A stretch of 64,000 nt of DNA from the NCBI RefSeq assembly GCF_013393385.1, contig NZ_AP023239.1:4774001-4838000 (forward strand). The letters are read 5' to 3'. The DNA comes from Paenibacillus sp. URB8-2. GTDB lineage: Bacteria > Bacillota > Bacilli > Paenibacillales > Paenibacillaceae. This document shows positions 10,648-18,661 of this stretch, piece after piece (position 1 is the stretch's first letter; the number at the start of each line of letters is the position of its first letter). The notes under the pieces were generated by a model. That model did not search any database. It was not told the DNA's origin and saw only the letters and a program-made list of their open reading frames with translations. The position numbers and the translations under genes were made by a program.

Positions 10648-11295
10648 CTATGGCAATCTTACATCCAAATCTCCCATCAAATAAGAAACGCTAACCTTCA
10701 CCCGTTGTTCGCTGCTCTCGTAGCCCGGAGATTTCCAGTTCAACCGGTTCATCATCCCCGTATCGCGCTGGCTGCCAAATTCGATGGAGCCGAACAGCAC
10801 GAATGCATCGATCTCCACGCCATAACCATCCGCCAGATGCAGGTCCATATCGCCAAAAATCCCCTGAAACAGCATAATCGTTTCCTTGTCCTCCGCCATC
10901 GCCAGCGACAGATCCAGATCGGTTTCGCCGAGCACATGCCAGGCGCTGAGACTGTGCATCACCCAAGGCGAACGGTCCCAGTTAAAGCTTGAGGAGAAAT
11001 TCTGCTTCTGGAGATGGTTCTTTCCATGCTGCAAGCCTTTGGATTTGACGAAGAACATCCCCAGCGAAATCAGGCAAATACCCAGCACCAGCACCAGATG
11101 ATCCAGCAGCAGCATCACCGCGCCGATACCCAGCAGCGTATAGCCCTGCTTGATCTTCCCCAACTTGGTCCGGTAGATGCCCAGCAGCAGCAATAAAAGG
11201 GCGACAATGGAAAGGAAACCGATCCATCTGCCAAAAATCATCAAGCATCCGACAGCGATCAGTCCAATGGCTATCAAACGGTTTCGCTTTTCCAT
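10648..11295 (-). CDS. liaF: LiaF-type membrane inhibitor of LiaS
   Basis: The N-terminal ~90 residues form four hydrophobic helices arranged as two hairpins. The C-terminal half is the LiaF beta-helix domain (FGDMDLHLADGYGVEIDAF and ending LMGDLDVRLP). In characterised systems LiaF keeps LiaS off until the membrane is damaged. AGGAGG lies upstream of the ATG. The order pspA-liaF-liaS-liaR makes it part of the seven-gene unit. Confidence 0.85.
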   Translation of the reverse strand: MEKRNRLIAIGLIAVGCLMIFGRWIGFLSIVALLLLLLGIYRTKLGKIKQGYTLLGIGAVMLLLDHLVLVLGICLISLGMFFVKSKGLQHGKNHLQKQNFSSSFNWDRSPWVMHSLSAWHVLGETDLDLSLAMAEDKETIMLFQGIFGDMDLHLADGYGVEIDAFVLFGSIEFGSQRDTGMMNRLNWKSPGYESSEQRVKVSVSYLMGDLDVRLP

Positions 11296-11471
11296 TTCGC
11301 ACCTCCTGATGTAATATTAGTCCGGTCAGCCTTACGGCAACCCGGGACCCAAACGGCCGGAAAAGCCATGCCGGCATGGTGATCCATCCGTATGGCTTTA
11401 CCCTCGTTTCAGCATATCATATCAACCTGTATTTATGGAACAGGCATTATCTCCGCCTTGCGTATTTCGGC

Positions 11472-12173
11472 TTATTCTTCCTTGCTCAGCGAAGGTCCGG
11501 CAGAACCGTTCAGCTTGCTCTTTAGCGCGTTCAGCTGCTCTTCCACTTTCAACTGCTTCTCGGCGTCGACAGGGCTGTAAGCGGCAGCGGCCGTCGGCCG
11601 GTACGGAGCGCGCAGCACATCGGCCTCGGCTTCAAGCTGCATGATCTTCTCTTCCATGCGGTGGAATCCAAGCGATGCGCTGCCGCTTTCGATGCTGTGC
11701 ACGCTGCTGATTTGCGACATCTGCTTCTTCGCCTTGGCCATTTGAGCCCGGGATACGAGCTCATTGCGCTTGTTGCGCAGCTTGTAGAATTCATCCTTCA
11801 TTTCATGCAGCTGCTGCACTAATTCCTTGGCATGGGCTTCCGCCTGTGTATGCAGTTCGCTGTATTCGCCGAATTTTTGGTCGAAGTAGATCTTCTCCTC
11901 CAGCAGCTTGCGCGCCACTTCCTCCTGGCCGTTCTTCAAGGCAAGCTCAGCCTGCCCGCCGCGCTGTCCGGACAATTTCTCCGCTTCCTCCACACGCTGC
12001 TTCATCCGGCGTTCATTGGCCATTTGTTTGGCAACCGTAACTTCCGCCTCGTGAATTTCGGCCTCCATATCGCGCAAATACTGGTTCAGCATGACAATCG
12101 GGTCTTCCACCTTATCCAGCAGATCGTTGACGGATGCTTTGGTCATATCTTTGATTCTTTTAAAAACTCCCAT
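11472..12173 (-). CDS. pspA: PspA/IM30 family protein (first copy)
   Basis: A long coiled-coil protein (233 aa) beginning [21 protein letters not shown], the amphipathic helix that binds stressed membranes in PspA/LiaH/Vipp1 proteins. Predicted to form ESCRT-III-like scaffolds that protect the cytoplasmic membrane. It is separated from pspC by 3 bp and from liaF by about 175 bp. A second PspA is encoded at 12670-13344; the two differ clearly in sequence, so they are not a recent tandem copy. Confidence 0.88.
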   Translation of the reverse strand: MGVFKRIKDMTKASVNDLLDKVEDPIVMLNQYLRDMEAEIHEAEVTVAKQMANERRMKQRVEEAEKLSGQRGGQAELALKNGQEEVARKLLEEKIYFDQKFGEYSELHTQAEAHAKELVQQLHEMKDEFYKLRNKRNELVSRAQMAKAKKQMSQISSVHSIESGSASLGFHRMEEKIMQLEAEADVLRAPYRPTAAAAYSPVDAEKQLKVEEQLNALKSKLNGSAGPSLSKEE

Positions 12174-12176
12174 GTT

Positions 12177-12665
12177 TTACACTTCTCCCTTCTTATCTTC
12201 GTATTTGGAAAGCTTGCGTTTAAGCTCTTCGATTTCTTTTTGCATCGCTTTTTTCTCAATGTCCTTCATCATGTCGTCCAGACCGGAATCCTGCGCGGCG
12301 TAGCCGCCGGCTTTGCCGTATCGGGGATCATAATGATCATTCCGATCGTAGGGCCGCGCCCCGGGACCGAATGGACCGCGCGAACCACAGCCCCGGCGGC
12401 TATATCCGCCTTCGCTTCTGGAGTGCGGACCGTAACCGCCGTCCGCCATTTCGGGCCCGAAGCCGTAAGGGGGATAAGGTCCCGGCTCCTTCGGAAAGAT
12501 CAGCGCTGCGATGAAATACACCGGAATAACGGCGCCGCCCGTAAAGGGAATGCTGATCAGCAGCACAATCCGCAGCAGCGTGGAGTCAATGCCGATCGCC
12601 TCCGCTAATCCGCCGGTAAGTCCTGTCAGTACTTTGTCGCGGGTAGATCGATACAATCTCGTCAT
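12177..12665 (-). CDS. PspC-domain membrane protein
   Basis: Residues 1-60 form a PspC domain: LYRSTRDKVLTGLTGGLAEAIGI, then a hydrophobic segment ending LIFPKEP. The middle is a Pro/Gly/Tyr/Arg-rich low-complexity linker, followed by a C-terminal coiled coil (MKDIEKKAMQKEIEELKRKL). It sits between two pspA genes with 3-4 bp gaps, so co-translation is likely. A membrane anchor or partner for the PspA proteins is a reasonable inference. Confidence 0.82.
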   Translation of the reverse strand: MTRLYRSTRDKVLTGLTGGLAEAIGIDSTLLRIVLLISIPFTGGAVIPVYFIAALIFPKEPGPYPPYGFGPEMADGGYGPHSRSEGGYSRRGCGSRGPFGPGARPYDRNDHYDPRYGKAGGYAAQDSGLDDMMKDIEKKAMQKEIEELKRKLSKYEDKKGEV

Positions 12666-12669
12666 AACG

Positions 12670-13344
12670 CTACTCCTTTCCTTCCTTGTTCAGCTTATCC
12701 TTCAGCTTGGCCAGCTCCCGTTCCAGAACACCGGCGACCGTCTCACCCGCCTGAACCGCGTATTCCTGGCCCATCCGCCGCAGGTCGCGGAGGCTTTTGG
12801 CCTCCAGCTCCCAGTCCGTGAGCCGGTCATCCAGACGCCCGAACATTTTCGGAATGTCGCCGCCTCCGTAAGCGGCGGCCCGCTGGTTCATCCGCTGCTG
12901 CAGCCGGAGCGTTTCCATCCGGGCCGCATAATACTGGCGCTTGCTGTACACCGACTGATACTCCATCTTCAGTTCGCCGAGCTGCTGTTCCAGTTCCAGC
13001 AGAGACTGCCGGCTTTGCTCCAGCAGACCGCTGTACTGCTCCAGCTTCTCCTCATAAATAATTTTCTCCTGCAGAGCCAGCTTTGCCAGATTGTCCTCGC
13101 CTGCCTTAAGAGCCAGCAGCGCCTGCTCCTCCCGCTTGTTCCTCATAGAAGTCGCCTGATCGACCTGATGCTGAAGCTGCTTCGTATGGTTCGCGTACTG
13201 CGTAAACAATCTTTCGGCTTCGCCTATTTCCTCGCGGGTCGTATACAGAAATTGATCGATCAGCTTCACGGGGTCCTGGCTTTGTTCAAGCTTTTCATTT
13301 AAATTGGCTACGGTAATGTCCCGCATTCGACGAAAAACGCTCAT
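12670..13344 (-). CDS. PspA/IM30 family protein (second copy)
   Basis: A 224-residue coiled-coil protein with the PspA amphipathic start (MSVFRRMRDITVANLNEKLEQSQDPVKLID). It shares the fold of the copy at 11472-12173 but is divergent, which suggests a hetero-oligomer or different target membranes. It corresponds in position to liaH. AAGGAGGGA precedes the ATG. Confidence 0.87.
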   Translation of the reverse strand: MSVFRRMRDITVANLNEKLEQSQDPVKLIDQFLYTTREEIGEAERLFTQYANHTKQLQHQVDQATSMRNKREEQALLALKAGEDNLAKLALQEKIIYEEKLEQYSGLLEQSRQSLLELEQQLGELKMEYQSVYSKRQYYAARMETLRLQQRMNQRAAAYGGGDIPKMFGRLDDRLTDWELEAKSLRDLRRMGQEYAVQAGETVAGVLERELAKLKDKLNKEGKE

Positions 13345-13387
13345 CTTGTACCGCTCCCTCCTTGCCGTTCATTTTAGTTCCGATCAC

Positions 13388-13693
13388 TTATAAATAATGG
13401 TTGCTTCTCTTGCCTTTAAGTACCGATATTCCCCATACGACCAGCGCTACGCCGAGCAGCGGTCCGATCAGCCAAGCCAGCTTGCTGATCAGGGACATGA
13501 TTCCGATAAACATGACGATCCAGCCGATCACTTTTCGTCCGCTCTTGATTCCGTAGTAACCGAGAACAACCAGCAGCACCGGGAACAGCAATCGGAAAAT
13601 TCCGTGGATCAGCGGAAGCGCCATACCCAGCAGCATAATAGCGCCGATGGCAATCAGTATGAACGCGAGGCCGTTTCCTCTGTTTCTTTGCAT
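13388..13693 (-). CDS. LiaI-like small membrane protein
   Basis: About 101 residues with four hydrophobic helices in two close pairs, separated by short polar turns (GIKSGRKVIG) and ending in a basic tail (LKGKRSNHYL). This matches the LiaI/LiaF N-terminal transmembrane module. First gene of the operon; in B. subtilis LiaI anchors LiaH at the membrane. The start is the ATG at 13693, eight bases after AAAGGCGG; the GTG at 13702 would overlap that ribosome site. Confidence 0.75.
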   Translation of the reverse strand: MQRNRGNGLAFILIAIGAIMLLGMALPLIHGIFRLLFPVLLVVLGYYGIKSGRKVIGWIVMFIGIMSLISKLAWLIGPLLGVALVVWGISVLKGKRSNHYL

Positions 13694-13733
13694 CTTTCTC
13701 ACCGCCTTTCGATGTCCTTCACCTTATGTTCTT

Positions 13734-13768
13734 ATTGTAGGAGAATTCGGGTCCGTTCAAAACGGACC
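13734..13768 (-). promoter_or_regulatory. lia/psp operon promoter with palindromic operator
   Basis: GGTCCGTT (13750-13757) and AACGGACC (13761-13768) form a perfect 8-bp inverted repeat with a 3-nt spacer. On the minus strand a -10-like TACAAT lies at 13734-13739, and the repeat covers the -35 region. Nothing else upstream of the operon looks like a regulator site. Binding by LiaR is inferred from context; I have not matched it to a published LiaR consensus. Confidence 0.6.
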
Positions 13769-13863
13769 GGGGACGGTTTTTGAAACTGGACTTAAGGCGG
13801 GGCGGCATTAAGACTTCCGTTCTCTAACCCATACCGGGCGCTCGCCGAGAAAGCCTTGAATTC

Positions 13864-13888
13864 AAAAAAGACCCTTCGCAGGGTCTTG
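13864..13888 (-). terminator. Terminator after the sugar-binding lipoprotein gene
   Basis: AAGACCCT and AGGGTCTT form a stem with a short GCGA-type loop, followed on the minus strand by six U residues, only a few bases past the stop codon. Confidence 0.85.
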
Positions 13889-13890
13889 TT

Positions 13891-15138
13891 TCAGTAATCC
13901 GTATGATCCTCCAAAAGGCCGTCAATCTCGGCGGCCGCAAGGTCCAGGCCTTGCTGGACGGGCAACTCGCCCAGAAATATTTTGTGCAGGTATTGGGTAT
14001 ACACTAGTTCGATTTTGCTCCAGTTCTTGACCGTCGGCCGCAAAAAGCCATCGTCCACAGCTTCAACATAAGGATACAGGTAAGAATCCCGGCTGATCTT
14101 CATCACCTTGAGCGCCTCCCGGTTCGCCGGGATCAGCCCGGAACGGTACATAATGAGCTGCGCTTCCTTGCCGGTCATCCATTGAATAAAAGCCCATGCC
14201 TCTGCAGGATTCCGGCTGCCCTTCATAATGACCAGATTTTCGCCCCCGATAATCGACGTAGGGACATTGGAGTGCGGGAAGGGTACGGGCAAGGTCTGCT
14301 CAAGGGCAATATCAATCTCCGAACGCTTCATTAAACTGTAGAACCATGGCGCATCGTCGGTAACAAGCATGTTTCCGTTCCGCACTTTCTCCCAGTTGTC
14401 GCTATTCAGCGTCATCGCAGAGAGATGAATAAGCTTTTCCTTATATAATCCTGTCAGCTTCTCCACCGCACGGACGGTGCCCGGACTGTTCAAATAGCCT
14501 GTAGCCCTGGTAAATCCCGGGTCCACGAACGAACCTCCGAGGCTGTAGATGTACGGCAGCGTGTCCCAAGAGTTCAACCCCCCTAGTCCAATCGTAAAGC
14601 GGTGCTTGCGGGCAAGCTCCACAATCTCGTCCATCGTCCCAGGCGGCTCGGAATATCCCGCTTGTCTCAGCAGCTTCCGGTTAAATATAGCCGTCTTCGT
14701 GTACAGATTAAGCGGCAAAGAATAGTATTCATCTTGATAAAAGCCTATGCTGAGCCCCTTGTCGTAGAACGCAAATTGAAGCTGCTCAAATCCCGGAAAT
14801 CCGTCCAGCGGCTCAAGGAGGCCTTTTTGCGCAAATTCCGGCACCCAGGCAATATCCATGCGCACCACATCCGGGCCGCGGTTGGAGGAAGCGCGTGCAA
14901 TCAAGCTGTATTTAAGTTCATTGGAATTAGCCAAATTTATGCATTTAACCCGAATGTCTGGATTGTTCCGTTCAAAAGCCGGTATGAGTTCCTTCATCAG
15001 CAGCCGGGTTTCCTTATCATTGTACGTATGCCAGAAGGTAATGACCGTTTTGTCATTCCCGTGAAGCGTCTGAACCTGATCCGGTTCCGAGATTACGGAT
15101 GCACCTGCACAACCGGCCGTTAACACTATCGTCATCAA
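13891..15138 (-). CDS. Extracellular sugar-binding lipoprotein (ABC solute-binding family 1)
   Basis: A periplasmic-binding-type protein with lipobox LTAGC, so it should be lipid-anchored outside the membrane. The body has the family 1 pattern ITFWHTYND, GPDVVRMD and WAFIQWMTGKEAQL. No ABC permease genes are nearby; it is the last gene of a kinase-regulator-binding-protein group, so sensing is as likely as uptake. Start codon is unclear: the track-like start at 15138 is TTG (then ATG) and gives a signal peptide with no positive charge. A strong AGAAGGGGGGAG lies upstream, next to an in-frame ATT at 15171 that would restore the arginines (IRRLFCL). The stop of the regulator gene is just before that ribosome site. 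Confidence 0.82.
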   Translation of the reverse strand: MMTIVLTAGCAGASVISEPDQVQTLHGNDKTVITFWHTYNDKETRLLMKELIPAFERNNPDIRVKCINLANSNELKYSLIARASSNRGPDVVRMDIAWVPEFAQKGLLEPLDGFPGFEQLQFAFYDKGLSIGFYQDEYYSLPLNLYTKTAIFNRKLLRQAGYSEPPGTMDEIVELARKHRFTIGLGGLNSWDTLPYIYSLGGSFVDPGFTRATGYLNSPGTVRAVEKLTGLYKEKLIHLSAMTLNSDNWEKVRNGNMLVTDDAPWFYSLMKRSEIDIALEQTLPVPFPHSNVPTSIIGGENLVIMKGSRNPAEAWAFIQWMTGKEAQLIMYRSGLIPANREALKVMKISRDSYLYPYVEAVDDGFLRPTVKNWSKIELVYTQYLHKIFLGELPVQQGLDLAAAEIDGLLEDHTDY

Positions 15139-15183
15139 ACAGAATAACCGCCGGATAACAAAGACGGAAATCTCCCCCCTTCT

Positions 15184-16758
15184 TTACGGCTGAGCGCTGC
15201 TCTTCAGGCTTTCCCTATATTCGACCGGAGTGAGCCCTGTACCTTTTTTGAATACTTTGCTAAAGTATTTCACGTCTTTAAATCCCGCGCCTTGAGCGAC
15301 ATCATAAATCCGGGTGTCGTCCTGGGCGAGCAGCCGCTTGGCTTCCCGAATCCGCAGCTCGATCACATAATCGATAAAATTTCGGCCGGTTTGTTTCTTG
15401 AATAGGAGGCTGAAATAGCTTTTGCTCAGATGAATGGTATCCGCCACGCTCTGAAGCGTCAAATTTTCGGTAAAATGAGCGGCTATATACTCCAGCGCCC
15501 TCGTGATAAGCTGTCCCCCGTAACCGCTATCAGACAATGGTGGAATCATAGACATGCTGTTCTGCTCCAGTTCGCCAACCATGAATGCAGCCAGCTGCTC
15601 CAAAGTTTCCGTCTTACGGATCAGCTCCTGCTGTTCGGGAGGCAAGGATTCCGCGCCCGCTTCCAGCCGGTAAGTGCCGGCAAGCAGCACGCAGGCCTCC
15701 TGCTGAACCCGCTCCGGGCTCAAGGCCCCGCTCTTCCAGCGTTCAAGGGCAAAATCAATCGCATGGGAAGCCGGATCTCCTTTGCGGATCATCTCAAAAA
15801 ACGGTTCCCAATCATCGGCATGTTCAAGGTCCGGTAACGATGGTTCATGATTGCTCTCCGGTCCTCCGCTTCCGAACAAGCCGCCCAATCCCTCGAAAAA
15901 GCGCCTTTGACAGGCAAAACGGCTCTCGGCATATCCTTTAAGAAGGCGGCCTGCCCCCTGCCCTATGGCTAAGCCTGCGGATGTCGAAATGTTCCATTCC
16001 GCTTCAACCCCCTTTTTCCACACTTGGACCTGCCGTACGGCTGCCTCCTCCTCTTGTTTCGGAAAGATAAGGAACAGGCTGCTTTCCGCCACCAGCAGCG
16101 CGCTTCCCTTCTCCATCCGCTCATAGAAAGCTTCCTGCAGGTCCTCGAGCAAGAGCTGAACATACAAATATCCGCTATTTTCTCTCCATTCTTCGGCACC
16201 GTCCAGCGTAAGATAGACACAGGCATAGGGTTCTTCGAGCCACTCTGGGGCGCCCGCCGCGGCGGACGGCGTGACCTGCTCCTGTACGATCCACCGCTTG
16301 ATTTCCTGCTCCTCGCGCTTCCTTTCCAGATAAAGGGCGCTCTGCCGATACTGGATCAGCTCGGAATCCTGCTTCCTCTCGTCCTCCAGCATGGAAATGC
16401 TCCGGCGCAGGACGGCAAGAAGATCCTCCTTTTTCAAGGTCAGCTTTAACAAATAATCGACGGCGCCCAGCTTAAGCCCTTCTTTTACGTATTCGAAGTC
16501 ACTGTAATTGCTGACCAGGATCACCTTAAGCCAAGGGCAAAGCGCCTGTGCCTGCTTCATCAGTTCAATACCGTTCATCAAAGGCATTTTGATGTCCGTG
16601 ATCAGAATATCGAAGGACAGGCTCTCCAGCGCAGCGAGTGCCTCCGCGCCGTTCGCGTAGTGGTCCTCTACGGACATCCCTTCTTTTTCCCAATCGATAA
16701 ACGCGCTGATCCCATGGCGGATCACAGGCTCATCATCTACGATAAGTACTTTATACAT
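15184..16758 (-). CDS. YesN-type response regulator with AraC DNA-binding domain
   Basis: The receiver domain has DDE at 8-10, phosphoacceptor Asp55 (ILITDIKMPLMNG) and the conserved Lys region VDYLLKLTLKKEDL. A coiled linker and a degenerate middle domain follow. The last 100 residues are an AraC helix-turn-helix pair (LTLQSVADTIHLSKSYFSLLFKKQTG and YDVAQGAGFKDVKYFSKVFKKGTGLTP). The start at 16758 follows GGGGGGAACACT; longer starts reach into the kinase gene. It forms a pair with the kinase just upstream and probably activates nearby glycoside hydrolase genes. Confidence 0.88.
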   Translation of the reverse strand: MYKVLIVDDEPVIRHGISAFIDWEKEGMSVEDHYANGAEALAALESLSFDILITDIKMPLMNGIELMKQAQALCPWLKVILVSNYSDFEYVKEGLKLGAVDYLLKLTLKKEDLLAVLRRSISMLEDERKQDSELIQYRQSALYLERKREEQEIKRWIVQEQVTPSAAAGAPEWLEEPYACVYLTLDGAEEWRENSGYLYVQLLLEDLQEAFYERMEKGSALLVAESSLFLIFPKQEEEAAVRQVQVWKKGVEAEWNISTSAGLAIGQGAGRLLKGYAESRFACQRRFFEGLGGLFGSGGPESNHEPSLPDLEHADDWEPFFEMIRKGDPASHAIDFALERWKSGALSPERVQQEACVLLAGTYRLEAGAESLPPEQQELIRKTETLEQLAAFMVGELEQNSMSMIPPLSDSGYGGQLITRALEYIAAHFTENLTLQSVADTIHLSKSYFSLLFKKQTGRNFIDYVIELRIREAKRLLAQDDTRIYDVAQGAGFKDVKYFSKVFKKGTGLTPVEYRESLKSSAQP

Positions 16759-16781
16759 AGTGTTCCCCCCGCTCGCTAGTT

Positions 16782-18572
16782 CTAAGAGGTCGTTTCTTTC
16801 GGCTTTTTTAATAAAATGCGTACGGTCGTTCCTTGCCCGCGGCCGCTCACAATGGAACATTCCCAATTCTGGTTGTAATAAAGCCGCAGCGAGTCATAAA
16901 TATGACGCAGACCGATGCCGATTTCTCCTTTTTCCACAGCGGTTTTCGCTTCATTTAACAGCATTAGTTTCTCTTTGCCAATGCCCCTGCCATCGTCTTC
17001 GACCCGAATTTCGAGTCCTTCACAGCTATTTGAGATCGTTATCGAAATTCTGCCATCCGTATTTTTCGGCACGATTCCATGGAAGATGGCGTTCTCCACC
17101 AACGGCTGCAGCAGCATGCGAGGAATCATGATCTTCTCCGTCCCGGGCTGGACATCCAGCTCCAGATGAAAGTTTTTTTCATAACGCAGCTCCAGAATGA
17201 TCAGATACTTACGGATTATATCGAGCTCCTCATCCACTGTAATCATGACGCCATTCTTGCCCATGTTCGCTTCAAGCAGATGATTTAATGCCGACAACAC
17301 CTCGGATGCGCGGCTGTTCTGGCCGGAGTCAATAAGCCACCGCAGCGTGCTGAGTGTGTTAAACAGAAAATGCGGGTGAATCCGGTGCATGACCGCCCGA
17401 AGCTCCGCGTGGTGCTTCTCGCTTTGTTCATTCTCGACCTGCTGCATTAATTTCCCGATTTCATGAACCATTTTGTTAAACTGCTTGCTCAAAAATCCGA
17501 TTTCATCGGCCGTGCGAATGTCCGTCCGCGTCTCCAGATCGCCTTGCTGGACGCGCAGCATGCTTTGGGTAAGCTGCTTTACCGGTTTGGTCACCATCCC
17601 GGCCACGAAAAGGCCGATGCCGACCGCTAGCATGGAAAAAATGGCGGAAGTCAGCAATATCCGGCTCTGAAGCCGTTCCAGCTGTCCGCTGATTTCATTT
17701 ACGGGAACGGTTCCCACAAGCATCCAGCCGTTGCTGAGCAGCTGCTTGACCCCGTAATAGGGGATGCCTTCCATTTGGAACTCGAACTCCACTCCGTCAT
17801 TATCCACAATACTGGTATACAAATCGGGGTTCTGCACTCGCTTGTTGATCATTTTGAGATTGGAATCGATCATAATCCGCCCATCGGAATCGACGACGAA
17901 GAACTTGCCCGTATTCCCGAGCTTCAGCTTCCGGATCGTCCCCAAGATCGACTGCCCGTCCAAATGGACCTGCACCAGGCCGATATTGTTCATCGTGTCA
18001 AAGTCCTTCAGCACTCTTCCCACCGGTAGAACCAGATCCGTATTCTCTCCTCCGCCGCTGAAGTGGTCGTACTGGAGGCCTTGCCACACCAGCTCTCCGT
18101 CCTTGCGCTTCACTTCCTTCACCCAATCCTCGTCGGACAGGCGGATCTGTTTAAGCTCGGAGTCGGAAAAGGTTCCGCTGCCCCATCCTTTCCCCTCCTC
18201 CTTCAATAAATACACGATTTTGACGAAAGAGTTGGAATAGACGTAATTGTTCAGCAGCGTATTAATATACTGAAAATTCCAGAGACCCTGGTATGAAGGG
18301 TCACCGTTCACTTTCAGGGCGGCGCGCTGGATGTTCGGATCGCTGGAAATAAAATCGGAGGTATCAATCCCCACATTTAATATAAAAGAGAGCGAATCCG
18401 CCGTCTGCTCCGCAATCTGGAGCGTGGATTCTCTAACGTTCTTTTTGAGAATGGAGTCCGACACCCAGTAGAAGGATAAGCTTGTAAAGACGGTCGGAAT
18501 CAAAATAACGAGCAGGAGAACCACGATGATTTTGGCGGTGAAGCTTTTGGATATTGTCATTGTTCGCAGCAT
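16782..18572 (-). CDS. YesM-type sensor histidine kinase
   Basis: Transmembrane helix at about 12-36, a ~260-residue extracellular dCACHE-like sensor, a second helix at about 304-325, a HAMP domain, then the His_kinase motif IHPHFLFNTLS (phosphoacceptor probably His401) and an HATPase domain ending with GRGQGTTVRI. Such kinases usually pair with AraC-type regulators in carbohydrate loci, sometimes with a solute-binding protein as the sensor partner, as the next genes suggest. AGGAGAGG precedes the ATG. Confidence 0.88.
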   Translation of the reverse strand: MLRTMTISKSFTAKIIVVLLLVILIPTVFTSLSFYWVSDSILKKNVRESTLQIAEQTADSLSFILNVGIDTSDFISSDPNIQRAALKVNGDPSYQGLWNFQYINTLLNNYVYSNSFVKIVYLLKEEGKGWGSGTFSDSELKQIRLSDEDWVKEVKRKDGELVWQGLQYDHFSGGGENTDLVLPVGRVLKDFDTMNNIGLVQVHLDGQSILGTIRKLKLGNTGKFFVVDSDGRIMIDSNLKMINKRVQNPDLYTSIVDNDGVEFEFQMEGIPYYGVKQLLSNGWMLVGTVPVNEISGQLERLQSRILLTSAIFSMLAVGIGLFVAGMVTKPVKQLTQSMLRVQQGDLETRTDIRTADEIGFLSKQFNKMVHEIGKLMQQVENEQSEKHHAELRAVMHRIHPHFLFNTLSTLRWLIDSGQNSRASEVLSALNHLLEANMGKNGVMITVDEELDIIRKYLIILELRYEKNFHLELDVQPGTEKIMIPRMLLQPLVENAIFHGIVPKNTDGRISITISNSCEGLEIRVEDDGRGIGKEKLMLLNEAKTAVEKGEIGIGLRHIYDSLRLYYNQNWECSIVSGRGQGTTVRILLKKPKETTS

Positions 18573-18661
18573 ACAGCCTCTCCTATTTCGTTTCTACTTA
18601 AAAGTGTACTCGATGTAAAACCCAATACCAATGTTATATACAGGAAAATCAAGAAACTCTT

